Origin: an uncultured Lachnospiraceae bacterium
Lineage (GTDB): Bacteria; Bacillota_A; Clostridia; Lachnospirales; Lachnospiraceae
Assembly: GCA_910585655.1 (NCBI GenBank)
Contig: CAJUFW010000001.1
Coordinates: 1-64,000, forward strand
Length of the DNA stretch: 64,000 nucleotides
Direction of reading: 5' to 3'
Under the pieces are notes generated by a model. That model searched no databases and was not told the DNA's origin. It was given only the letters and a program-made list of their open reading frames with translations. Below, piece by piece: positions 45,035-52,182 of the stretch (its first letter is position 1; each line of letters opens with the position of its first letter). The position numbers and the translations under genes were made by a program.

Positions 45035-45469
45035 CTGAATATCTTTTATGGAAAAATGCCAGAGGCTATTTTTAATACGGCTGTATATTTTAAAAACGTA
45101 TATGAAGATAGTTGGATCACCGATCCTTTTTCTAAAAAGATGATTTTAGATGTAGATAAATCAGTTGTATTGGGGAAGGCGGTAATTGACAGTCCTGTAT
45201 TGGGAAAAATTGCTCCTACTGCTTTATCTGGTGGAGTGAAAACTTTAATTTTAATTAAAAATGAACCGCAAACAATTTTCAATGCTTCTACTTGTGGAGA
45301 TAATTGCGCAAAATGGATTTTAGAGATAGCAAAACAGCAGGAAGTAACCATTAATCTCCGCCATTTAATGGATTTTGGAACAGGACCGTTTGAAATACGC
45401 ATTTTAAATACGGGGCAGATAGTTCACAGCAGAAAAGAGCTGGTTCCCATTGCAGGGCTATATGTTTAA
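45032..45469 (+). CDS. DUF4869 protein, first gene of a two-gene cassette
   Basis: 145 residues beginning MLNIFYGKMPEAIFNTAVYFKNVYEDSWI. The pattern fits DUF4869, a family of unknown function found mainly in gut Firmicutes (recall). No signal peptide, membrane helix or known active site is seen. Features are a conserved aromatic/acidic N-terminus, STCGDNCAKWILEIAK near 96-111, and the end FEIRILNTGQIVHSRKEL. The downstream P-loop gene begins 21 bases after the stop, and such pairs recur together, so the two proteins probably work as a unit. Codon use is clearly more AT-rich than the genes on either side, a sign of horizontal origin. It has its own promoter. Confidence 0.75.
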   Translation: MLNIFYGKMPEAIFNTAVYFKNVYEDSWITDPFSKKMILDVDKSVVLGKAVIDSPVLGKIAPTALSGGVKTLILIKNEPQTIFNASTCGDNCAKWILEIAKQQEVTINLRHLMDFGTGPFEIRILNTGQIVHSRKELVPIAGLYV

Positions 45470-45490
45470 AGAATCATGGAGGTGGAGTGG

Positions 45491-46486
45491 ATGAGAGGAA
45501 GCCATCGGATTATTGTTCAAAATAAACGAATCCGTTATGAATTTGTGATCAAACGAAATTTGACCATTCTTCAAGGCAACAGCGCAACAGGCAAAACGAC
45601 TTTGATTGAAATGATACAGGAATATTATGAAAATGGCTCCTCTAGTGGGATTGCGCTACATGCAGATAAAGAATGTGCTGTTTTATTTGGACGAAATTGG
45701 AAAGCTACTCTTTATGGGATACAAGATAGCATCGTATTTATTGACGAAGGAAACGAATTTATTTTTACAGATGAGTTTGCATCTTTTATTGGGAATACCG
45801 ATAACTACTATGTAATTGTGACAAGGGAAGGGATTCCTTCTTTACCTTATAGTATAGAAGAAATATATGGGATTCGGAGTTCTGGCAAATATGGACGGTT
45901 ACAACAAACTTATCAGGAATTTTATCATTTGTATCATGCAGATGAATATAAACTTGAAAAGAATCCGAATATTTTACTAACGGAAGATTCTAATTCAGGA
46001 TATCAATTTTTTGAAGCAGTTGCAAAGCAAAGGAATTTTTGTTGTAAAAGTGCAGAAGGAAAATCCAATCTTTTTTCAGAAGCAACAAAATTATTGAAGG
46101 AAAATCAAGACAGTGCGATTGTAATGATAGCAGATGGAGCTGCTTTTGGGGCGGAAATGGAAAAAATGTTTCGTTTATTGTCAGACCACAAACAGCTAAC
46201 CTTGTATGTACCAGAATCTTTTGAATGGTTAATTTTGCAGTCAGGCGTTGTAGAAGATAAGGAAATAAAAGAAATATTGAATCATCCGAGTGACTATATT
46301 GACAGTCAGGAATATATGAGCTGGGAAAGATTTTTTACTGCATTGCTGATAAAAAAAACAAGAAAGTCTTATTTGCAATATACCAAAAAGAAACTGAATC
46401 CAGTATATCAAACGTTCAAGCTGCAACACAAAATTTTAGAAGTAATGGACGAAGCTTTACCGTTTTTACAAACAGAGATAACCTAA
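45491..46486 (+). CDS. P-loop ATPase with possible TOPRIM-like second half (partner of DUF4869)
   Basis: 331 residues. Walker A is GNSATGKTT (29-37) and Walker B is SIVFIDEGNEF (D85-E86); VIVTREG (108-114) could be a sensor segment. There is no ABC signature. After a linker, a second alpha/beta part has NILLTEDSNSGYQFF (E165) and AIVMIADGAAFGAEM (D215), a Glu then Asp layout that recalls a TOPRIM fold as in OLD-type nucleases, but only one Asp of the usual DxD is present, so this is a guess. The C-terminus is helical and basic (KKTRKSYLQYTKKKLNP). ATG 45491 is chosen because GGAGG at 45479-45483 suits it better than it suits ATG 45476. It is AT-rich like its partner. Confidence 0.7.
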   Translation: MRGSHRIIVQNKRIRYEFVIKRNLTILQGNSATGKTTLIEMIQEYYENGSSSGIALHADKECAVLFGRNWKATLYGIQDSIVFIDEGNEFIFTDEFASFIGNTDNYYVIVTREGIPSLPYSIEEIYGIRSSGKYGRLQQTYQEFYHLYHADEYKLEKNPNILLTEDSNSGYQFFEAVAKQRNFCCKSAEGKSNLFSEATKLLKENQDSAIVMIADGAAFGAEMEKMFRLLSDHKQLTLYVPESFEWLILQSGVVEDKEIKEILNHPSDYIDSQEYMSWERFFTALLIKKTRKSYLQYTKKKLNPVYQTFKLQHKILEVMDEALPFLQTEIT

Positions 46487-46508
46487 TGTACTATAAACTT
46501 TACTATAC

Positions 46509-46526
46509 AAGGAGGATACCACTATG
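46509..46526 (+). repeat. 18-bp leader repeat, copy 2 of 3
   Basis: AAGGAGGATACCACTATG, identical to copies 1 and 3; it provides the ribosome site and start codon of the first nucleosidase gene. Confidence 0.9.
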
Positions 46527-47459
46527 TTTCTCTATGAATTCACCGTACCTTACAAAAAGCAGTACCGGGTGATCGTCCATACGGACTGTAAAAACGAGGC
46601 GGATGATCAGTTCACGGTAGCCCACGCTCTGATGACGCCAAAGTTCGATATCAAGGCGATTATCGCCGGGCATTTTGAGAAAAACAACCGGTTTTACGGA
46701 GAAGGGAATACGATGCAGGCAAGCTTTGAAGAAGTGGAAAAAATCGTTTCTCTGATGGGCGTACAGGAGGAATATGCAGGGAAGTTGCTGCATGGGGCGA
46801 CGTTTCCGCTTGCAGACGAAACGACCCCGAATCCGTCCGAGGGTGCGCAGGCAATCATTGAAGAAGCGATGAAGGACGATGAGCGGCGGTTATTTATATT
46901 GTTGCAGGGCTGCTTAACGGATTTGGCTGCCGCGATTTTAATGGAGCCAAAGATCTGCGACCGTCTGACTGCGGTTTGGATCGGTGGTGGAATGTGGCCG
47001 GAAGGCGGGCAGGAATTTAATTTATGGCAGGACGTCCATGCTGCGAATGTGGTCTTTAAATCTCCGGTAGAAATCTGGCAGATTCCGTTGGATACATTTA
47101 AGCGAATGGCGGTTTCTTTAGCGGAATTACAGCTTCGGGTAAAGCCTTACGGAAAAATCGGGAATTACTTATTTACCCAGATGGTAGAATTTAACGACAG
47201 GATGGCGGATATCCCGTTTGACTGGCCGCACGGCGAGAGCTGGGGCTTAGCGGATGAAAGTGTAGTGGCGGTTTTGTTAGAGGAACTGCAAAGCGTCAAC
47301 TATGATCTGAAAAAGGCTCCGTATTTTAGGGAGGATTTAACCTATGTTCATGGAAAACTGGAAAAGGAAATGCGAGTATATCATACTCTAAATACCAGAT
47401 TGACGATGGAAGATTTTTATGCCAAATTGGCGTTGAATTTCCCGACGCCGGATGCTTAG
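46524..47459 (+). CDS. Nucleoside-hydrolase-like protein, tandem copy A
   Basis: 311 residues. The N-terminal RVIVHTDCKNEADDQFTVAHALMTPK (residues about 15-40; quoted key part TDCKNEADDQ) is a variant of the nucleoside hydrolase calcium-binding DxDxxxDD motif, with different spacing. Also typical are LFILLQGCLTDLAAAI, AVWIGGGMWPEGGQEFNLWQD-x-HAANVV (in part) and the late FDWPHGESW. The family hydrolyses N-glycosidic bonds of nucleosides or related ribosides; the altered motif suggests another substrate. It is about 93% identical to the gene directly downstream (23 differences by eye), a recent tandem duplication. No signal peptide. Confidence 0.8.
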   Translation: MFLYEFTVPYKKQYRVIVHTDCKNEADDQFTVAHALMTPKFDIKAIIAGHFEKNNRFYGEGNTMQASFEEVEKIVSLMGVQEEYAGKLLHGATFPLADETTPNPSEGAQAIIEEAMKDDERRLFILLQGCLTDLAAAILMEPKICDRLTAVWIGGGMWPEGGQEFNLWQDVHAANVVFKSPVEIWQIPLDTFKRMAVSLAELQLRVKPYGKIGNYLFTQMVEFNDRMADIPFDWPHGESWGLADESVVAVLLEELQSVNYDLKKAPYFREDLTYVHGKLEKEMRVYHTLNTRLTMEDFYAKLALNFPTPDA

Positions 47460-47483
47460 ACGATTGCGTTATTATTAATTTAT

Positions 47484-47501
47484 AAGGAGGATACCACTAT
47501 G
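47484..47501 (+). repeat. 18-bp leader repeat, copy 3 of 3
   Basis: AAGGAGGATACCACTATG, providing the ribosome site and start codon of the second nucleosidase gene. Sequences just upstream of the three copies are unrelated. Confidence 0.9.
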
Positions 47502-48434
47502 TTTCACTATGAATTTACAGTACCTTACAAAAAGCAGTATCGGGTGATCATTCACACCGATTGTAAAAACGAGGCGGACGACCAGTTTACAGTAGCGCAC
47601 GCTCTGATGACGCCAAAGCTTGATATCAAGGCGATCATCGCCGGGCATTTTGAGAAAAACAACCGGCTTTACGGAGCGGGAAATACGATGCAGGCAAGTT
47701 TTGAAGAGGTGGAAAAAATCGTTTCTCTGATGGGCGTACAGGAGGAATATGCAGGGAAGTTACTGCATGGAGCGACGCTTCCGCTCGCAGACGAAACCAC
47801 TCCGAATCCGTCCGAAGGTGCGCAGGCGATTATTGAGGAAGCGATGAAGGAAGACGATCGGCGACTGTTTGTGCTGCTGCAAGGCTGTTTAACGGATCTG
47901 GCTGCCGCGATTTTAATGGAGCCGAAGATTTGTGACCGTCTGACTGCTGTCTGGATCGGCGGCGGTGTCTGGCCGGAGGGTGGGCAGGAGTTTAATTTAT
48001 GGCAGGATGTTCATGCTGCGAACGTGGTCTTTAAATCTCCGGTAGAGATCTGGCAGATCCCGATGAATGTCTATAAGCAGATGGCGGTTTCTCTGGCAGA
48101 GCTGCAGCTTCGGGTAAAACCATATGGCAAAATCGGAAATTATTTATTTACCCAGATGGTAGAATTTAATGACAGGATGGCGGATGTGCCGTTTGACTGG
48201 CCGCACGGCGAAAGCTGGGGGTTAGGCGATGAAGGCGTAGTTACGGTTTTATTAGAAGAGCTGCAAAGCGTCAACTATGAGTTGAAAAAAGCTCCGTATT
48301 TTAGAGAGGATTTAACCTATGTACATGGAGAGCTGGAAAAAGACATTCGGGTATACCATACCTTAAATACCAGATTGACGATGGAGGATTTCTATGCCAA
48401 GCTGGCGTTGAATTTCCCGACGCCCGACGCTTGA
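47499..48434 (+). CDS. Nucleoside-hydrolase-like protein, tandem copy B
   Basis: 311 residues, the downstream member of the pair. It keeps the TDCKNEADDQ motif, the LLQGCLTDLAAAI and GGGVWPEGGQEFNLW segments and the same length. Differences from copy A cluster at residues about 192-200 (IPMNVYKQM against IPLDTFKRM) and in the last third (SWGLGDEGVVTVLL), mostly conservative. The intergenic spacer of 39 bases ends with the same 18-base leader, so translation initiation is probably equal for both. No promoter of its own is clear, and it is probably read with copy A. Confidence 0.8.
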   Translation: MFHYEFTVPYKKQYRVIIHTDCKNEADDQFTVAHALMTPKLDIKAIIAGHFEKNNRLYGAGNTMQASFEEVEKIVSLMGVQEEYAGKLLHGATLPLADETTPNPSEGAQAIIEEAMKEDDRRLFVLLQGCLTDLAAAILMEPKICDRLTAVWIGGGVWPEGGQEFNLWQDVHAANVVFKSPVEIWQIPMNVYKQMAVSLAELQLRVKPYGKIGNYLFTQMVEFNDRMADVPFDWPHGESWGLGDEGVVTVLLEELQSVNYELKKAPYFREDLTYVHGELEKDIRVYHTLNTRLTMEDFYAKLALNFPTPDA

Positions 48435-48560
48435 TATTTATATCACGGGAAAGTTCTCCGGGTAGGATGCGTACTCGCGCGCATGGAAGATATTTCCGTT
48501 CGGCAGCCGCGTTCGGTGCGAAAACTCCACAAAGTGGAATTCTTTTTCATAAAAGATAGC
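48435..48560. repeat. Mosaic intergenic element related to the one at 28.1-28.3 kb
   Basis: GGAAAGTTCTCCG (48448-48460) and AGTGGAATTCTTTTTCA (48533-48549) are identical to 28255-28267 and 28318-28334. Between them are ATGCG/CGCAT (48467-48484), a CGGCAGCCG palindrome and TCCACAAAGTGGA. The two loci share ends but not the middle. Confidence 0.6.
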
Positions 48561-48606
48561 AAGAGCAGAGGAGGGGCAGATGAAGTGATTTATCTGCTCT
48601 TTTTTG
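48561..48606 (+). terminator. Intrinsic terminator after the nucleosidase genes
   Basis: AAGAGCAGA (48561-48569) pairs with TCTGCTCTT (48593-48601), followed by TTTTTG. An alternative GCAGAT/ATCTGC stem overlaps it. Confidence 0.75.
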
Positions 48607-48627
48607 TATGAAAAAGCAAAAAAACTA

Positions 48628-48656
48628 TTGCAATTTTTATAAAAATGATGTAAAAT
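48628..48656 (+). promoter_or_regulatory. Sigma-A-type promoter of talC and the sugar locus
   Basis: TTGCAA (48628-48633) and TAAAAT (48651-48656) are 17 bases apart. Directly downstream, ATATAAAAATTTATAT is near-palindromic. TTTATATAAAAATT (48658-48671) recurs exactly at 60930-60943 before the lipoprotein gene at 61086, so it may be a shared operator. Confidence 0.6.
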
Positions 48657-48747
48657 ATTTATATAAAAATTTATATCCTGTTTTCTGCTAAAGGAGAGCA
48701 GTACATATCCCATACCAGGCAGAAAGAGGAGGAAGGGAGATAGCATT

Positions 48748-49401
48748 ATGAAGTTTTTTATTGACACGGCGAATGTGGAGGATATCAAAAAGGCGAACGA
48801 TATGGGTGTGATTTGCGGTGTCACCACGAATCCATCTCTGATTGCCAAGGAGGGACGCGATTTCAACCAGGTAATCGCAGAAATTGCTTCTATTGTAGAC
48901 GGTCCAATCAGCGGAGAGGTAAAGGCTACGACCACCGATGCAGAAGGGATGATCGCCGAGGGACGGGAAATTGCGAAAATCCATCCGAACATGGTAGTAA
49001 AAATCCCAATGACAGTCGAGGGTTTAAAGGCGACAAAGGTATTGGCTAACGAAGGAATTAAAGTAAATGTTACGTTGATTTTTTCTGCAAACCAGGCTCT
49101 TTTAGCCGCCAGAGCAGGAGCAGCGTTTGTTTCTCCGTTTTTAGGCAGATTGGACGACATCTCAATGCCTGGAATTGATTTGGTACGTACCGTAGCGGAA
49201 ATTTTCCAGATTCATGGCATTGAAACGGAGATTATTGCGGCAAGTGTACGGAATCCGATTCATGTGATGGACTGTGCGTTGGCTGGAGCAGATATCGCTA
49301 CCGTGCCGTATGCTGTGATTGAGCAGATGACAAAGCACCCGCTGACCGACCAAGGGATTGAGAAGTTTCAAAAGGACTACGAAGCTGTTTTTGGTGCATA
49401 A
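48748..49401 (+). CDS. talC: Transaldolase TalC (fructose-6-phosphate-aldolase-like subfamily)
   Basis: 217 residues. The Schiff-base lysine is K85 in MVVKIPMT. Within this family true fructose-6-phosphate aldolases have Gln where this protein has Glu (GEVKATT, E57) and Tyr where it has Phe (LIFSANQ); both point to transaldolase activity, moving dihydroxyacetone between sugar phosphates in the pentose pathway (family knowledge, residue reading by eye). GGAAGGGAG precedes ATG 48748. It heads the locus with lacI, a glycosidase, an isomerase, split transketolase and a kinase. Confidence 0.9.
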   Translation: MKFFIDTANVEDIKKANDMGVICGVTTNPSLIAKEGRDFNQVIAEIASIVDGPISGEVKATTTDAEGMIAEGREIAKIHPNMVVKIPMTVEGLKATKVLANEGIKVNVTLIFSANQALLAARAGAAFVSPFLGRLDDISMPGIDLVRTVAEIFQIHGIETEIIAASVRNPIHVMDCALAGADIATVPYAVIEQMTKHPLTDQGIEKFQKDYEAVFGA

Positions 49402-49458
49402 GATAGGATAAGCCGCCATGCGTTTGGTGCAGAATTGCGGAAGAAGGTGAGGGACTGA

Positions 49459-50475
49459 ATGAAGGTTAATATCAAACAAATCAGCGATGTGACGGGTTTT
49501 TCGGCTGCTACGATTTCCAACGCCCTAAACGGAAAACGAGGGGTCAATAAGGATACGGCAGAACAGATTTTTACCGTAGCAAAAAGGCTGGGTTATGTAA
49601 CAGAGAAAAAAATCAATAAAATTAAATTAGTCGTCTGTAAAAAGACTGGTGATGTCGTGACCGATACCCCGTTTTTCCTGGATTTGCTGGCAGGAATGGA
49701 GCGGACGGGGCGGGAGTTCGGCTATGATACGGTAGTAACAAACTTGTCATTATCCGATGCCGAGGAAATCGAACAGCTCAAACGGGAAGTAACGACAGGA
49801 GTCATTCTTCTTGCTACCGAGTTAAGCGAAGAAGATATGAAGCAGTTTGACGACTGCGAGGCGCCTTTGGTTGTCATTGACAGTTGGTATGACAATATGA
49901 AATACGATTCAGTCCTGATCAGCAATACGGATTCTGTCTGCCAGGCGGTTGAATATTTGTTTGACAAAGGGCATGAACGGGTCGGATATTTAAAGGGAAC
50001 CGATCGGATTACAAACTTTTATTACAGACAGCTTGGCTTTGAGCGGGCACACCAGAAGCGTAAGAAGCCGCTTCATTCGGAATATGACGTGGAGATTCGA
50101 CCTATGGCGGACATTGCCTACCAGGATATGAAGCAGTACCTGGAGGGAATGAAAAAGAAATCAGAGGATTTGCATACGGTGCTTCCGACTGCTTATTTTG
50201 CAGATAATGATATCATTGCGATTGGGGCTCTAAAGGCGCTGCAGGAGGCAGGCATTCGTGTTCCGGAGGATGTTTCTCTGATTGGATTTGACGATATGCC
50301 GTTTTGCGAAATGTCGTCCCCAAAGCTAACAACCATTCGGGTATTTAAGCAGGAAATGGGAATGATTGCCGTCAAACGTTTGTTAGAGCATTTGGCAGAG
50401 GCAAAAGTAATCAATACCAAAATCCAGGTATGTACGCAATTTATCGAACGGGAAAGCGTGCGAAAGCTACCTTGA
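49459..50475 (+). CDS. LacI-family transcriptional regulator
   Basis: 338 residues. The N-terminal helix-turn-helix is VNIKQISDVTGFSAATISNALNGKRGVNKDTAEQI (quoted key part ISDVTGFSAATISNALNG). The periplasmic-binding-like sensor part follows (about 60-330), with YLFDKGHERVGYLKG, TAYFADNDIIAIGALKALQEAGIRVPEDV (in part) and IGFDDMPFCEMSSPKLTTIRV. It most likely controls the surrounding sugar genes in response to a sugar or sugar phosphate. AAGGTGAGG precedes ATG 49459. The glycosidase gene starts 27 bases after its stop. Confidence 0.93.
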   Translation: MKVNIKQISDVTGFSAATISNALNGKRGVNKDTAEQIFTVAKRLGYVTEKKINKIKLVVCKKTGDVVTDTPFFLDLLAGMERTGREFGYDTVVTNLSLSDAEEIEQLKREVTTGVILLATELSEEDMKQFDDCEAPLVVIDSWYDNMKYDSVLISNTDSVCQAVEYLFDKGHERVGYLKGTDRITNFYYRQLGFERAHQKRKKPLHSEYDVEIRPMADIAYQDMKQYLEGMKKKSEDLHTVLPTAYFADNDIIAIGALKALQEAGIRVPEDVSLIGFDDMPFCEMSSPKLTTIRVFKQEMGMIAVKRLLEHLAEAKVINTKIQVCTQFIERESVRKLP

Positions 50476-50502
50476 TAAGGAACAAAGAAAAGGGAGATGA
50501 TT

Positions 50503-52068
50503 ATGAGGACAGTAGAAAAATGGGATGTATTTGAGGTCGAGGTAAAGGGAAAAAGCGAAGGCAATCCGTTTGCTGATTATACGATAAGCGGAACATTTGC
50601 CGGTCAGAACGAAACGATAACGGTAGACGGCTTTTACGATGGGGAAGGTGTGTACCGGGTACGCTTTATGCCATCCTTTGAGGGGCATTATACGTATCAA
50701 ATCAGCGGAAGCTTTTCGGATAGCAGTACCGAAGAGGCAACTCTCTCCGGTGAGTTTGAAGTAACACCAGCCTCTGCCGGAAATCACGGTCCGATGCGGG
50801 TACGAAATACCTATCATTTAGGCTACGAGGACGGGACGCCGTATTATTCTATCGGAACGACCTGCTACGCCTGGGTACAGCAGCCGGAGGAGCGCCAGTT
50901 AGAGACGTTGGAGACGTTAAAAAACAGCGCCTTTAATAAAATCCGCTTCTGTGTATTTCCAAAGCATTATATCTACAACCTGGACGAGCCGATCACCTAT
51001 CCTTATGAGGAAGGAAATCGGGAAGGGCTGGCAGAGGACGAGTTGGAGCATGTGCGGATTTTTCCTCCCTGTGAAACGTATCCGATAAAAAACTTTCATT
51101 ATCTGCGTTTTAACGTGGAGCATTTCAGACGCTTTGACGAACGTATCCGTCAGCTTCGCGATTGGAATATAGAAGCGGATCTGATTGTGATGCACCCGTA
51201 CGATCGCTGGGGATTTTCCCATATGACAAAGGAGGCGGACGACCTTTACTGGAAATATGTCGTAGCGCGCTTTGCTGCTTACCGCAATATCTGGTGGTCG
51301 CTTGCCAATGAATATGACCTGCTGCCGCAAAAGAAGGTTGCAGACTGGGAACGCTACGCGCAGATTCTTTGTGAAAAAGATCCGTACAAACATTTACGTT
51401 CCATTCATAATTGTATGGGTTTTTACGATTATACGAAACCATGGATTACGCACTGCAGTATGCAGCGTCAGGATTATTACCGCCATGTCGAATACACCGA
51501 CGACTATCGGGTACGCTACGGCAAGCCGATCGTCTGGGATGAAATCTGCTACGAAGGCAACATCGACCAGGGCTGGGGGAATATCAGCGGTCAGGAACTG
51601 ACCAGACGCTTTTGGGAAGCCTCTCTGCGCGGAGGCTATGCCGGACACGGAGAGACGTTTAACCGAGAGGATCAGATTTTATGGTGGTCGCACGGCGGCA
51701 AGCTGCACGGCGAAAGCCCGGAGCGATTCCGCTTCTTATATCAAATCCTGTCAGAGACGCCAGGCAGCGGCTTTTTAAAAGCAGGACCATCCTCTTTCGA
51801 CGAGGTAGTAGGCGTTCCGGATCAAATGATGCCGGACGGCTACGAAATTCATTATTACGGTTTCTCCCGCCCATCCTCCCGCCTTTTCCGCAAGCAGGAG
51901 GACGAAGAATTTGAGGTAGAAGTGATCGACACTTGGGAAATGACCATCGAAAAGAGAGGACGCTTTTCGGGCATGTTTCGTATTGAACTGCCAGGCAAGG
52001 AATACATGGCTATCCGCCTGATTCCAGTCAAAAAAGGCAGCAAAGAATTCGTTCCGACAGCATTTTAA
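50503..52068 (+). CDS. DUF5060 / apiosidase-like (DUF4038, DUF5605) glycoside hydrolase
   Basis: 521 residues. The parts are an N-terminal beta domain like DUF5060 (about 1-90; VEKWDVFEVEVKGKSEGNPF, EGVYRVRFMPSFEGHYTY), a TIM barrel of the apiosidase-like type (about 100-420), and a C-terminal beta domain like DUF5605 (about 430-521). The acid/base candidate is E270 in WWSLANEYD and the nucleophile candidate is E347 in PIVWDEICYEG. The barrel family includes GH140 apiosidases. No signal peptide, so the substrate is taken up first. ATG 50503 suits AGGGAG at 50491-50496 better than ATG 50497. It is followed by the isomerase gene after a structured leader. Confidence 0.82.
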   Translation: MRTVEKWDVFEVEVKGKSEGNPFADYTISGTFAGQNETITVDGFYDGEGVYRVRFMPSFEGHYTYQISGSFSDSSTEEATLSGEFEVTPASAGNHGPMRVRNTYHLGYEDGTPYYSIGTTCYAWVQQPEERQLETLETLKNSAFNKIRFCVFPKHYIYNLDEPITYPYEEGNREGLAEDELEHVRIFPPCETYPIKNFHYLRFNVEHFRRFDERIRQLRDWNIEADLIVMHPYDRWGFSHMTKEADDLYWKYVVARFAAYRNIWWSLANEYDLLPQKKVADWERYAQILCEKDPYKHLRSIHNCMGFYDYTKPWITHCSMQRQDYYRHVEYTDDYRVRYGKPIVWDEICYEGNIDQGWGNISGQELTRRFWEASLRGGYAGHGETFNREDQILWWSHGGKLHGESPERFRFLYQILSETPGSGFLKAGPSSFDEVVGVPDQMMPDGYEIHYYGFSRPSSRLFRKQEDEEFEVEVIDTWEMTIEKRGRFSGMFRIELPGKEYMAIRLIPVKKGSKEFVPTAF

Positions 52069-52080
52069 AAATTTTTGTCA

Positions 52081-52166
52081 GTCTCGTCAGTCTCGTAATG
52101 GAGGCACCACTCTAAAGGGGGTGAAGCCGGGCGATGCCCGACCTGAAATGAAGAGACGGAACTTAA
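52081..52166 (+). repeat. Divergent relative of the nested-stem element before the isomerase gene
   Basis: The tail GGAACTTAA (52158-52166) follows GAGAC (52153-52157), which can pair with GTCTC (52081-52085 or 52090-52094). CACC/GGTG and CGGGC-GAT-GCCCG hairpins lie inside. The AGACGC/GCGGCT apex of the full elements is missing. It sits directly before the AGGAGG of the next gene, as the others do. Confidence 0.45.
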
Positions 52167-52182
52167 TATAGGAGGTAAAAAT

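Noticed and set aside
48748..49401. Fructose-6-phosphate aldolase
   Set aside because: Glu and Phe occupy the two positions where true aldolases have Gln and Tyr, so transaldolase is more likely.
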